A stretch of DNA of 40,536 nt, from positions 1 through 40,536 of the forward strand of contig NZ_NGFO01000038.1 of NCBI RefSeq assembly GCF_002149015.1, given 5' to 3'. This stretch comes from Gordonia lacunae. GTDB taxonomy: Bacteria; Actinomycetota; Actinomycetes; Mycobacteriales; Mycobacteriaceae. Shown one piece after another: positions 15,922-26,000 of this stretch. The notes beneath the pieces were generated by a model that saw nothing but the letters and a program-made list of their open reading frames with translations, was not told the origin of the DNA and searched no databases. How positions within the stretch are numbered: position 1 is the stretch's first letter; each line of letters starts with the position of its first letter. The position numbers and the translations under genes were made by a program.

Positions 15922-15944
15922 TTGTCATAGCCCGCGTTTACCCT
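15922..15944 (+). promoter_or_regulatory. RecA-independent DNA-damage promoter (PafBC type) of uvrB
   Basis: TTGTCATAG at 15922-15930, exactly 8 bases, then TACCCT at 15939-15944. This fits the mycobacterial consensus tTGTCRgtg-N8-TAnnnT in the six core positions and in spacing. The predicted transcript start, seven bases after the -10, is the ATG at 15951, so uvrB would be leaderless. Confidence 0.7.
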
Positions 15945-15950
15945 GGCACT

Positions 15951-18107
15951 ATGGCTTTTGCAGCAGAACGCCCCGTCATCGCGCACTCGGAGTTCCGGCC
16001 GGTCGGCGAGATCGAGCGGACCGAAGCCCGCCTGGAGGTCGTCAGCGAGTACGAACCGGCGGGCGATCAACCCGCCGCCATCAAGGATCTGACGCGACGG
16101 ATCAACGCCGGGGAGAAGGACATCGTCCTCCTCGGCGCCACCGGTACCGGCAAGTCGGCGACCACCGCCTGGCTGATCGAGCAGGTGCAGCGGCCCACCC
16201 TGGTGATGGCGCCCAACAAGACGCTCGCTGCGCAGCTGGCGAACGAATTGCGCGAGATGCTGCCCAACAACGCCGTCGAGTACTTCGTGTCGTACTACGA
16301 CTACTACCAACCCGAGGCGTACATCGCGCAGACCGACACCTACATCGAGAAGGACTCGTCGATCAACGACGACGTCGAACGGTTGCGCCACTCGGCGACC
16401 TCGAGCCTGCTCTCGCGCCGCGACGTCGTCGTTGTGGCCTCGGTCTCCTGTATCTACGGCCTGGGTACGCCACAGTCGTATCTCGACCGATCCGTCGAGG
16501 TGGAGGTGGGCCAGGAGATCGACCGCGACGCCTTGCTGCGGCTGCTCGTCGACGTCCAATACACGCGCAACGACGTGTCCTTCACCCGCGGCGGGTTCCG
16601 CGTCCGCGGCGACACCGTCGAGATCATCCCGTCCTACGAGGAACTGGCCGTCCGCATCGAGTTCTTCGGTGACGAGGTCGAGTCGTTGTACTACCTGCAC
16701 CCCCTGACGGGTGACGTCGTACGTCAGGTCGACTCGTTGCGCATCTTCCCGGCCACCCATTACGTCGCCGGGCCCGAACGCATGGAGAAGGCGATGGCGA
16801 GCATCGAGCGAGAGCTCGAGGAACGACTCGCCGACCTCGAGGGCAAGGGCAAACTGCTCGAGGCCCAGCGTCTGCGGATGCGGACCACCTACGACCTCGA
16901 GATGATGCGGCAGGTCGGCTTCTGCTCGGGGATCGAGAACTATTCGCGGCACATCGACGGCCGCGCCGCCGGGAGTGCTCCGGCGACCCTGATCGACTAC
17001 TTCCCCGACGACTTCCTCCTGGTGATCGACGAGTCACATGTCACGGTGCCCCAGATCGGCGGTATGTACGAGGGCGACATGTCGCGCAAGCGCAACCTCG
17101 TCGAGTATGGCTTCCGTCTGCCCTCGGCGGTGGACAACCGACCGCTGACCTGGGACGAGTTCGTGGACCGCATCGGTCAGACCGTGTACCTGTCCGCCAC
17201 CCCCGGCCCCTACGAACTGGGCCAGTCCAACGGCGAGTTCGTCGAGCAGGTGATCCGGCCGACGGGTCTTGTCGATCCGCAGGTGGTGGTCAAACCCACC
17301 AAGGGGCAGATTGACGACCTGGTCCACGAGATCCGCGAGCGGACCGATCGCGACGAGCGCGTCCTGGTGACGACCCTGACCAAGAAGATGGCCGAGGATC
17401 TCACCGACTACCTGCTCGAACTCGGTATCCGGGTCCGATACCTCCACTCGGAGGTCGACACCCTGCGTCGCGTCGAACTGCTGCGCCAGTTGCGCTCGGG
17501 TGACTACGACGTCCTCGTCGGCATCAACCTGCTGCGCGAGGGTCTCGACCTCCCCGAGGTGTCCCTGGTCGCGATCCTCGACGCCGACAAGGAGGGCTTC
17601 CTCCGGAGCACCACGTCACTCATTCAGACGATCGGTCGCGCGGCCCGCAACGTGTCCGGCGAAGTCCACATGTACGCGGACAAGATCACCGATTCGATGC
17701 GCAACGCGATCGACGAGACCGAGCGACGTCGCGAGAAGCAGATCGCCTACAACAAGGCGAACGGCATCGATCCGAAGCCGCTGCGCAAGAAGATCGCCGA
17801 CATCCTCGACCAGGTGTATCGGGAGGCGGAGGACGAGACCGTGGCGGTCGGCGGATCGGGACGAAACTCCAGCCGCGGACGCCGCGCCCAGGGCGAGGTC
17901 TCGAAGGCCGGCAGTTCAGGGGTCATCGAGAAGCGTGACGTCTCGCTGATGCCGCGGGCCGAACTCGCCGATCTCGTGTCCCAACTCACCGATCAGATGA
18001 TGACCGCCGCTCGTGATCTGCAGTTCGAGCTCGCGGGGCGACTCCGCGACGAGATCGCCGATCTGAAGAAGGAGATGCGCGGGATGGACGCGGCCGGCAT
18101 CAAGTGA
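15951..18107 (+). CDS. uvrB: Excinuclease ABC subunit B
   Basis: A 718-residue UvrB, the damage-verification helicase of nucleotide excision repair, which is loaded by UvrA and recruits UvrC. Motif I is LLGATGTGKSATTAWL, followed by FVSYYDYYQPEAYIAQTDTY, the beta-hairpin region, motif II VIDESHVTVPQIG and GINLLREGLDLPEVSLVA with QTIGRAARN at the C-terminal helicase half. The UVR motif that binds UvrC closes the protein (LTDQMMTAARDLQFELAGRL). Length is normal for the phylum (M. tuberculosis about 698). ATG 15951 was chosen because the conserved start FRPVGEIERTEARLEVVSEY follows and a damage-type promoter sits just upstream. Confidence 0.97.
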   Translation: MAFAAERPVIAHSEFRPVGEIERTEARLEVVSEYEPAGDQPAAIKDLTRRINAGEKDIVLLGATGTGKSATTAWLIEQVQRPTLVMAPNKTLAAQLANELREMLPNNAVEYFVSYYDYYQPEAYIAQTDTYIEKDSSINDDVERLRHSATSSLLSRRDVVVVASVSCIYGLGTPQSYLDRSVEVEVGQEIDRDALLRLLVDVQYTRNDVSFTRGGFRVRGDTVEIIPSYEELAVRIEFFGDEVESLYYLHPLTGDVVRQVDSLRIFPATHYVAGPERMEKAMASIERELEERLADLEGKGKLLEAQRLRMRTTYDLEMMRQVGFCSGIENYSRHIDGRAAGSAPATLIDYFPDDFLLVIDESHVTVPQIGGMYEGDMSRKRNLVEYGFRLPSAVDNRPLTWDEFVDRIGQTVYLSATPGPYELGQSNGEFVEQVIRPTGLVDPQVVVKPTKGQIDDLVHEIRERTDRDERVLVTTLTKKMAEDLTDYLLELGIRVRYLHSEVDTLRRVELLRQLRSGDYDVLVGINLLREGLDLPEVSLVAILDADKEGFLRSTTSLIQTIGRAARNVSGEVHMYADKITDSMRNAIDETERRREKQIAYNKANGIDPKPLRKKIADILDQVYREAEDETVAVGGSGRNSSRGRRAQGEVSKAGSSGVIEKRDVSLMPRAELADLVSQLTDQMMTAARDLQFELAGRLRDEIADLKKEMRGMDAAGIK

Positions 18108-18234
18108 GGTCTCCACGTGGGGCGCGCTGTGTGTGACCGGCCGATGTGCCGATCACCACGAACGGGGGACAGACGCATGCGTGGCAAACTAATGTCCCGG
18201 TGCAGGACCCCTGCAGTTTGGGTATACGCGGTGA

Positions 18235-18259
18235 CGCCTCGCTGATGGGCAGCGAGGCG
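18235..18259 (+). promoter_or_regulatory. Hairpin in the leader of the universal stress protein gene
   Basis: CGCCTCGCT (18235-18243) and AGCGAGGCG (18251-18259) form a perfect 9-bp stem with a 7-base loop, ending 11 bases before the GGAGG ribosome-binding site. A smaller perfect dyad, TGCAGG-ACC-CCTGCA, lies upstream at 18201-18215. Role unknown; mRNA stability or translation control is possible. Confidence 0.5.
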
Positions 18260-18280
18260 ATTTCATGTCGGGAGGTTGGG

Positions 18281-18724
18281 ATGAGCTCTTACGAAACCGT
18301 CGTCGTCGGTACTGACGGCTCCGAGTCGTCGATGAAGGCTGTGGAACGTGCGGGTGCACTCGCGGGCGACGCTCAGTTGGTGATCGCCTGCGCGTACTTC
18401 CCGAACGAGCGCGGCGCCGGGGATGCGGCCGACGTCCTCAAGGACGAGGCATATCAGGTCACCGGGTCGACGCCGACCGAGGAGATCCTCCGGACCGCGA
18501 AAGAACGCGCGGCCAAGGCCGGTGCGACCAACGTGGTGCAGCGCCCGGTCAAGGGAGCTCCGGTCGACGCGCTCCTGCAGCTGGTCAGCGACGTCAAGGC
18601 CGACCTTCTGGTCGTGGGCAACCGCGGCTTGAACTCGATCGCCGGCCGGCTCCTCGGATCGGTCCCCGCGGATGTCGCCCGCAAATCGGCCTGCGACGTC
18701 CTGATCGTGCACACCACCGGCTGA
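18281..18724 (+). CDS. Universal stress protein (Rv1636-like)
   Basis: A 147-residue single-domain UspA protein. The start MSSYETVVVGTDGSESSMKA and the end VVGNRGLNSIAGRLLGSVPA with VARKSACDVLIVHTT correspond closely to M. tuberculosis Rv1636 (TB15.3), in which cyclic AMP and ATP binding has been described. The G-x2-G-x9-G-(S) nucleotide motif is present. ATG 18281 has a perfect GGAGG at 18271-18275. It follows uvrB by 173 bases with a hairpin in the leader. This gene order is shared with M. tuberculosis, with two genes fewer between. Confidence 0.9.
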   Translation: MSSYETVVVGTDGSESSMKAVERAGALAGDAQLVIACAYFPNERGAGDAADVLKDEAYQVTGSTPTEEILRTAKERAAKAGATNVVQRPVKGAPVDALLQLVSDVKADLLVVGNRGLNSIAGRLLGSVPADVARKSACDVLIVHTTG

Positions 18725-18783
18725 TCCGGTGTCGCGGGTCGTCACTACGCAGTCGTGGTGATGCCCCGAGGAGACGTCCCGCC

Positions 18784-19686
18784 TCAGCGGGCGGCCGGAA
18801 ACGCTCCGGCACGTCCGAGGAGTGCGGGGACATCCTTGTCCAGGGCCTTGCCCAGCCACTGCGCGGCGTCGACCAGTCGCTGCATCTCGATGCCGGTGGT
18901 GACCCCCGACCGGTCGAGTGCATAGACGAGATCCTCGGACGCGATGTTGCCGGTGGCTGCGGGCGCGAACGGGCAACCGCCGAAGCCGCCGATACTCGCG
19001 TCGAGGGCACTCGCCCCGGACTCGAGCGCGGTGAGAGCATTCGCGTAGCCCGTGTTCCTCGTGTTGTGGAAGTGCCAGCGCTGCGGGATCCCCGGCGCAC
19101 GCTCTGCTGTGCGGCGAGCGAGGTCGCGCACCTGTGCCGGCACCCCCACGCCGATGGTGTCGGCGAGCGCGATCTCGTCCGGGGCGGCCTCGTCGGCCAG
19201 CCGGGCCACGATGTCGGAGATCCAGCCCGGTTCGACCTCGCCGGTGAAGGGACAGCCGAAAGCGACCGCGATGGTCACCGTTGTCGCGATCCCGGCTGCG
19301 CGCGCATCGCGCACGACGTCGACGGCCGCCGCGATCGTGTCCGCCACGCCGCACCCCTGGTTCCGGCGACTGAACTCCTCGGTGGCGACGACGACCGCAT
19401 TCACCTCGTCGACCGCGGACGCGAGAGCGCGGTCGAGGCCACGACGGTTGAGGACGAGCCCGATATAGGAGACGCCGTCCAGTCGTGGCACCCGCTCCAT
19501 GACCTCTTCCGCGCCGGCCATCTGCGGAACCCGGCGCGGGTTGACGAAGCTGACCGCCTCGACGCGGCGCACTCCGGCGTCCACGGCCCGGCCGATGAAC
19601 TCGACCTTCTCGTCGACCGAGAGCAGGGTCTGTTCGTTCTGCAGCCCGTCCCGCGGGCCGACCTCGATCAACTGCACATCTGACAT
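18784..19686 (-). CDS. Hydroxymethylglutaryl-CoA lyase
   Basis: A 300-residue TIM-barrel lyase of the HMGL/DRE family, which splits HMG-CoA to acetoacetate and acetyl-CoA in leucine breakdown. Signature elements are LIEVGPRDGLQNEQ (R and D of the catalytic core), RRVEAVSFVNPRRVPQMAG, GVSYIGLVLNRRGLDRAL, HFHNTRNTGYANALTALES and GGFGGCPFAPAATGNIASED with the catalytic Cys. All metal and catalytic residues expected are present. Start ATG 19686 gives the family length; no clear ribosome-binding site is seen. It is divergent from the NRPS operon and has no leucine-catabolism neighbours here, so a role in the NRPS pathway is not suggested. Confidence 0.88.
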   Translation of the reverse strand: MSDVQLIEVGPRDGLQNEQTLLSVDEKVEFIGRAVDAGVRRVEAVSFVNPRRVPQMAGAEEVMERVPRLDGVSYIGLVLNRRGLDRALASAVDEVNAVVVATEEFSRRNQGCGVADTIAAAVDVVRDARAAGIATTVTIAVAFGCPFTGEVEPGWISDIVARLADEAAPDEIALADTIGVGVPAQVRDLARRTAERAPGIPQRWHFHNTRNTGYANALTALESGASALDASIGGFGGCPFAPAATGNIASEDLVYALDRSGVTTGIEMQRLVDAAQWLGKALDKDVPALLGRAGAFPAAR

Positions 19687-19893
19687 GGGTTCGATCTTGC
19701 CCGTTCCGCCGCCCTGACTCCATCGGGCCTCATTCGGCCCCTGTCGGTCGAACGACCGAATCTCACCGGGCCCGAGCCGCCACGCACGGTGCGAGAGTGA
19801 CCAGAGTGACCCTGCTGGACTGGGGTGATCCCATCTGTCACACCAGTTTTCGGAGTCGTCGACCGGTGTGGATCGGCCGATCGTGCGGGATGT

Positions 19894-19917
19894 ATCACTT
19901 TCGGAAGCGAAAGCGAT
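19894..19917. promoter_or_regulatory. Palindrome upstream of the NRPS operon, candidate operator
   Basis: ATCACTTTCG (19894-19903) and CGAAAGCGAT (19908-19917) are inverted copies with one mismatch around GAAG. A TATGAT -10 lies at 19926-19931, so the dyad would cover the -35 region. The 19687-20017 intergenic stretch shows no gene and no other strong motif; the inferred leader is about 80 bases. Confidence 0.55.
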
Positions 19918-20017
19918 GTACCGCGTATGATTCGTTGCTGTTCGACGATCGCAGCGGGGGGACGCGGGGGCGTCTTCGTCGAGCGACCCAATCGCCGAAA
20001 CCGACGTCGGACGAGGC

Positions 20018-23000
20018 ATGGATGACACTGCGTCCCACCGAGATGGGACTGGGGGAGACAGGCGCCCGGGGACACCCCGAGCGCCTGGAGACGTTGAGCT
20101 GCAGGCTCGGACCGAGCTGCTGGATCTGACCGCGGCGCAACGCGCCATGTGGTTCGCCGAGAATCTCGTCGACGACCACTCGGTCACGGTCGCGCACTAC
20201 CTCGACATCGTCGACGACGGGCGCCCGTTCGATCGCGAACTGTTCCGTCGCGGCGTTCTCGACGCGGCGCGCGACCTCCAGACTGCATACACCCGCGTGA
20301 CCGAGGTCGACGGCACGCCACAGCAGTACATCGACTACTCCGTTCCCTTCGACGTCGTCGACGTCGACCTGCGGGCCGAGCCGGATCCCGAAGCGGCAGC
20401 CGAGGTCTGGATGCGTGCGGACCATCAGCGATCCGTCGACCTGCTCGCCGACCCGGTGGCCGTCGCCGCGTTCATCCGGATCGCCGACGATCGCACCTAC
20501 TGGTACATGCGCGGGCACCACATCGCCTTCGACGGGTACGGCGCGCTGATGTGCCTGCACGAGGCCGTGGCGAGGTACAACTCGCACCGCCAGGCCGACC
20601 CCGCCGAGCCGGCACCATCGCGGGCCGGTCACCGTCCGGTGCGGCGCGCCAGCGTCGCCGAGGTGGTCGCCGACGATGCCGCGTACCGGCAGAGCACGCG
20701 ATTCGAGAAGGACCGGGAATTCTGGTCCGAGCGCGCCGCCGGACTCCCCGAGCGGGTCAGCCTGGCGGCCCATCGCGCAACCACCGGGGTCCGCAACGAG
20801 ACGGTCGTCTCCGCCGGCCTGATCGGTCCCGAGCTCGACGACGCACTGCGAAGATGTGCCCGCGACCTCGACGCCTCGGTGGCCGCGATCCTCACTGCCG
20901 CGTTCGCCGCCTTCCTCGCGCGCATGTCCGGAAGCGACGACATCGTCCTCAGCCTCCCGGTGACCGCGCGGACGACGGCGCGTATCCGACACTCGGCCGG
21001 GATGGTCTCCAACATGCTGCCCCTGCGCGTGAACGGGATCGCCACGGCGACGTGTGCCGATGTCGTCTCGGCCGTGACCGCGGAGATCACCGCGGGTCTC
21101 CGCCATCAGCGCTATCGCTCCGAGGACATCAGGGCGGCAGCCGGTTTCGGTGACACCCTCGGTACGAGCTTCGGGCCGCTGGTCAACCTGCTGCTGTTCG
21201 ACAAGCCGATCGTCATCGACGGTGCTCGCGTGCGATATCACATGTTGTCCGCCGGAATGGTGGAAGACCTCGTGATGAACGTCTTCGCGGCCGGCCCGGA
21301 CGCCCCGCTCGAAGTGGGTCTGCACGCCAACCCCACGTTGTACGAGCAGGCCGAACTCGACGTGCACCGGCGGCGACTGTTGAGCCTGCTCACGCAGTTC
21401 GTCACCGAGCCGCGTCGGCCCGTCGCAGACCTCGAGCTCTTGGTGGCCGGGGAGTCGGCAACGGTGGACCGCCTCGGTTCCGGCGGGCCGGCCGTCCCCG
21501 TCGGCGACGAGCACATCCTGGCCGCCTTCGATCGCCAGGTCGACTCGACACCCGACGCACCCGCGGTGACGTTCGGTGACACCACCCTGACCTATCGCGA
21601 GTTCGAGCGTGCCTGCGGGACATTCGCAGACCGGTTCGCGAGTCTGGGCGTGCGGCGCGACGACCGGGTCGTCGTGGCGCTGGACCGGTCGATCGAGCAG
21701 GTGTGTGCCGTCTACGCGGCCATCGGGCTGGGCGCGGCCTACGTGCCCGTCGACCCGGCCGAACCGGAGGAACGCCGACGCGCGATCACCGCCGCGGTCG
21801 GCCCGTCCGTGATCGTCGACGCGCAGTTCGTTGCCGACCTGGGCGTCGACCCCGGGCCCGATTCGCCCCGCTCCCGACGTAGGGACGGAGCTCGTCCCGG
21901 CCCGCCCACCCCGGTACACCGCGACCGGCGGGCTCCGGCCGGCCTGGCCGCCTATGTCATCTTCACCTCGGGATCCACCGGAATCCCCAAGGGCGTCGAG
22001 ATCGATCATCGCGCGATCGTGCAACGCCTCGCCTGGATGCAGCACGACCACCCGATCGCCGCCGCCGATGCCGTGCTGTACAAGACCCCGGCGACGTTCG
22101 ACGTGTCGGTCTGGGAGTTGTTGTGGCCGTTACGCGTCGGCGCGCGGATGGTGATCGCGGAGCCGGGTGGGCACCGCGACCCCGCCTACCTCCGCGACCT
22201 CATCGCACGGTCTGGGGTCACGGTCGTGCACTTCGTGCCGTCCATGCTCGACGCCTACCTCGACGTGGTGCTCGGTCCGGAAACCGAGGGTCGGCAGGTG
22301 GCCGGCGGCCCGGACCCGGACGACGCGGCAGCGTACGACAGGGTCTCGTTGCCGGATCAGGTGCGCTGGCTGTTCACCTCCGGGGAGGCATTGCCCGCCC
22401 GGCTCGCCCATCGGGCACGGTCGACGAGCCGCGCCGGTCTGGTGAATCTCTACGGGCCGACCGAGGCCGCGATCGACGTGACGGCCCAGAGGATCACGAC
22501 AGATCGTGCGGTCGTGCCGATCGGTCGTCCGGTGCCGGGCACGGTGGTCCGGGTACTCGACGCTCGTCTGCGGCCGGTTCCGGTCGGGGTCGTCGGTGAG
22601 TTGCACCTGGTAGGTGCGCAATTGGCGAACTGTTACGTCGGCGCGCCGGGGCAGACGTCCGCCAGGTTCGTGGCCGATCCGCAGGGCGCCGCGGGGGCCC
22701 GGATGTACCGCACCGGCGACCTGGTCCGGTGGACCGGCGACGGCGAGCTGGAGTACCTGGGACGGACCGATCAGCAGATCAAGATCCGGGGGCGCCGAGT
22801 GGAACCCGGCGAGGTCGAGGCGGTCATCGCCGCCCTACCGGGCGTCGATGCGGTGGCCGTCGTCGCACGCCACGATCTCGGACCCGCGCCGGTCCTGGTC
22901 GCCTACGTGCGCCCTCGGCGGGAAGAGTCGACCGGCCCTGTCGGTGGCCTGCTCGACGCCGAGGCCGTCCGCGCACACTGCCGGCGGCGGCTCCCCGGCC

Positions 23001-26000
23001 ACATGGTTCCGCTTGGGGTGGTCCTGCTCGACTCATTTCCTACGACCAGGTCGGGAAAACTCGACCAGCGCGCGCTGCCGGCCCCGGTACTCGGCTCCGG
23101 CGCAACGGATTTCCGGCCGCCGCATACGCCCGCCGAGCGGGCGCTCGTGGCTCTCGTGGAGGAGGCGCTCGACCGCGACGGGGTCAGCGTCTCGGACAAC
23201 CTGTTCGCGCTGGGCTCCGACTCGTTGCTCGCCGCCCGGATGGTGGCGCGGGCACGCGTCGACCACGGGCTCGGGATCGCCCTGACCGACGTCTTCGAGG
23301 CGGTCGATCTCGCCGATCTCGCGTCGCGTGCGGTCGTCATCCCGGACTCCGACCAGGCCGCTCGAGGCCCGTCCCGGCTGCCGCGCCCGGCACGAATCCC
23401 ACTGTCCCAGGCGCAGACCCGACTGTGGTTCATCAACAGGATGTCGCCGGCCGAGTCGACCTACAACATGTCCGGGGCGCTGCGCCTGACGCATCCGGTC
23501 GACACCGCCGTCCTGCACCGGGCCGTCGTGGACGTCGTGCACCGGCACGAGATCCTGCGCACCGTGTTCCCCGTCGTCGACGGGGAACCCGAACAGCGAA
23601 TCCTGGATGCGCAGGTGGCCGCAGATCTGCTTGAGGCCGTCGCCGGGAGCGGAGCGAGCGGGACCGACTTGGCTGCCGCGATCTCGGCGGTCACGGACGT
23701 GGGATTCGACCTGGCCGAGGAGATCCCGTTCCGTTACCGGGTGGTGACGGGTCATCCGGACGGCGATGTCATCGTGCTGGTGGTGCATCACATCGCGGCC
23801 GACGGACATTCGTTACGGCCGTTGCTGCGAGACCTGATGACCGCGTACGACAGTCGGCGTGCGGGTGCGGAGCCGGATTTCGCGCCGTTGCCGATGCAGT
23901 ACGCCGATGTCGCCGTCGAGCGTGCCGAGACGCTCGGTACGCCGGAGTCGCCGTCGGCGTTCCTGGTCAAAGGTCTGGAGTTCTGGCGTACGGAGTTGAG
24001 TGGGGCGCCGGATCTGTTGCAGCTGCCCACCGATCGGCCGCGTCCGCGGGTGATGTCGAGCAGTGGAGCGCACGTCGACACCGTGCTCGGCCCGGAGCTG
24101 ACCGACGGCATCCGGCAGCTCGCGAGATCGTTGTCGGCCACTCCGTTCGCGGTGTTCCAGTCCGCCCTGGTGATCACGCTGGGCCGACTCGCCGCCACCG
24201 ACGACGTGAGTATCGGGACAGCGGTCGCCGGCCGAGACGACCCGGCGGTCGCCGACCTGGTCGGGATGTTCGTCAACACCGTCGTCCTGCGAACGACCCT
24301 GAATCCGGCGGACACCGTCGCCGAATTCGTGACCGCTGCCCATCGCCGCTGCGCTCGCGCGATGAGTTGCGCCGATGTCCCGTTCGAGCGGGTCGTGGAC
24401 GCCGTCGCGCCTCATCGGTCGCCCGCGCATTCACCGCTGTTCCAGGTCGCGCTGACGGTACAACCCGACCAACTGGCCGAGCTGGCCCACTGGACCGGGT
24501 CCGCGGCGATCCTCGATGCGCGGGTACCGTCCGCGAAATACGACGTCACCGTCTCGGTGACGGACCACACCGATCGCTACGACATCGAATTCGCCTATGC
24601 CACCGATCTCTTCGACGCCGCCACGGTGCGGGAGATGGCGGCGCGGCTGGGATTCGTCCTGGCGCAGATGGTGCGGCAATCGTCCCGGACCATCGGTTCG
24701 ATCGACCTGCTGCGGCCGGACGAGACGCGCGTCCTGGCATCGCCGGCCCGCGGGGCGCGTCCGGAACAGACGCTTGCCGGACTGCTGGCTCGCGGTCTCG
24801 CCCGCGCCGATCCCGGCGCGCCGGCCCTGGTCGGGGACAGCGTCTTGCGATGGTCGGAGGTCGCGACCACCACCCATCAGCTCGCCCGCGTCCTGATCGA
24901 ACGGGGCATCGGTCCGGGTGACGTCGTCGCCGTGAGCATTCCGCGATCACCTCGGTCCGTGCTGGCCGTACTGGGGGTGGCGATGAGCGGCGCCGCCTTC
25001 GTGATGATCGATTCCCGTCTGCCCGTCGCGCGCCGCGCCGCGATGCTCGCCGACAGCGGGGCGGTGTTGCTGATCACGGCGGAAACGCCTGCCGGGGACG
25101 GTGACGGCGCACCCGGCGCCGGGTCATCGTCGATCCCGCCCACGGTCGCCCGTCTCGTTCTGGACGACCTCGAGGTGGATCTGGGCATCGCGGGACGGCC
25201 GACGTATCCGGTGGCCGATGCCGAGCGGGTCCGGCCCATCTCCCTCGACGACGTCGCCTATCTGCAGTTCACCTCCGGGTCCACCGGCCGTCCGAAGGCC
25301 GCCACGTTGACGCACGCCGGATTCGCCGAGCTGGTCGCCGAGCAGCAGCAGCGGCTGGGCGCAGCCCCGGACGCGCGCATTCTCCACGTCGCCGCACCGG
25401 GATTCGATGTCGCGGTCTGGGAGATCGTCTTCGCGGTGTGTTCGGGGGCTCAGCTGGTGATCAGCCCACCCGATGTGTTCGCCGGACCCGAACTCGAGAA
25501 CGTCATCGCCGGGCATCGGGTCACCCACACGATCATGACCCCGACCGCGCTCGCCACCCTCGATCCCGCAGCGGTGCCCGAACTCGCGGTCGTGATGGTG
25601 GCGGGCGAGGCCTGCCCGCCGGAGCTGGTCACGAGATGGCACACCGCCGGTCGCCCGCTGCTGAATCTGTACGGCCCCAGCGAGACCACCATCTGGGCCA
25701 CCGTCTCCGCGCCGCTGCGGCCCGCGGAACCGGTGACCATCGGTGGACCGATCTCCGGAGTGGGCGTCAAGGTCCTCGACGCGTGCCTGCGTCCGGTGCC
25801 GAACGGCGTTCTCGGCGAGCTGTATCTGTCGGGACGGGCACTCGGGCGCGGCTATCACGGTCGTCCCGGACTGACGGCCGCCCGCTTCGTGGCCGATCCG
25901 TTCGACGCCGGGGGCCGGATGTACCGGACCGGCGACCTCGTCACCCGGACGCCGTCCGGTGACATCGTCTACCACGGCCGCAACGACTTCCAGATCAAGA

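Noticed and set aside
18190..18230. SigF-type promoter (GGGTAT at 18220) before the stress protein gene
   Set aside because: No GTTT-like -35 at a suitable distance.
19860..20017. An IdeR iron box before the NRPS
   Set aside because: No TTAGG-type direct or inverted repeat of the IdeR consensus was found; the dyad present is of another kind.
19895..22051. A long minus-strand open frame of 718 codons opposite the NRPS start
   Set aside because: It is antisense to the NRPS C and A domains, has no recognisable domain and has the Arg/Gly/Asp/His-rich composition of a shadow frame in high-GC DNA.
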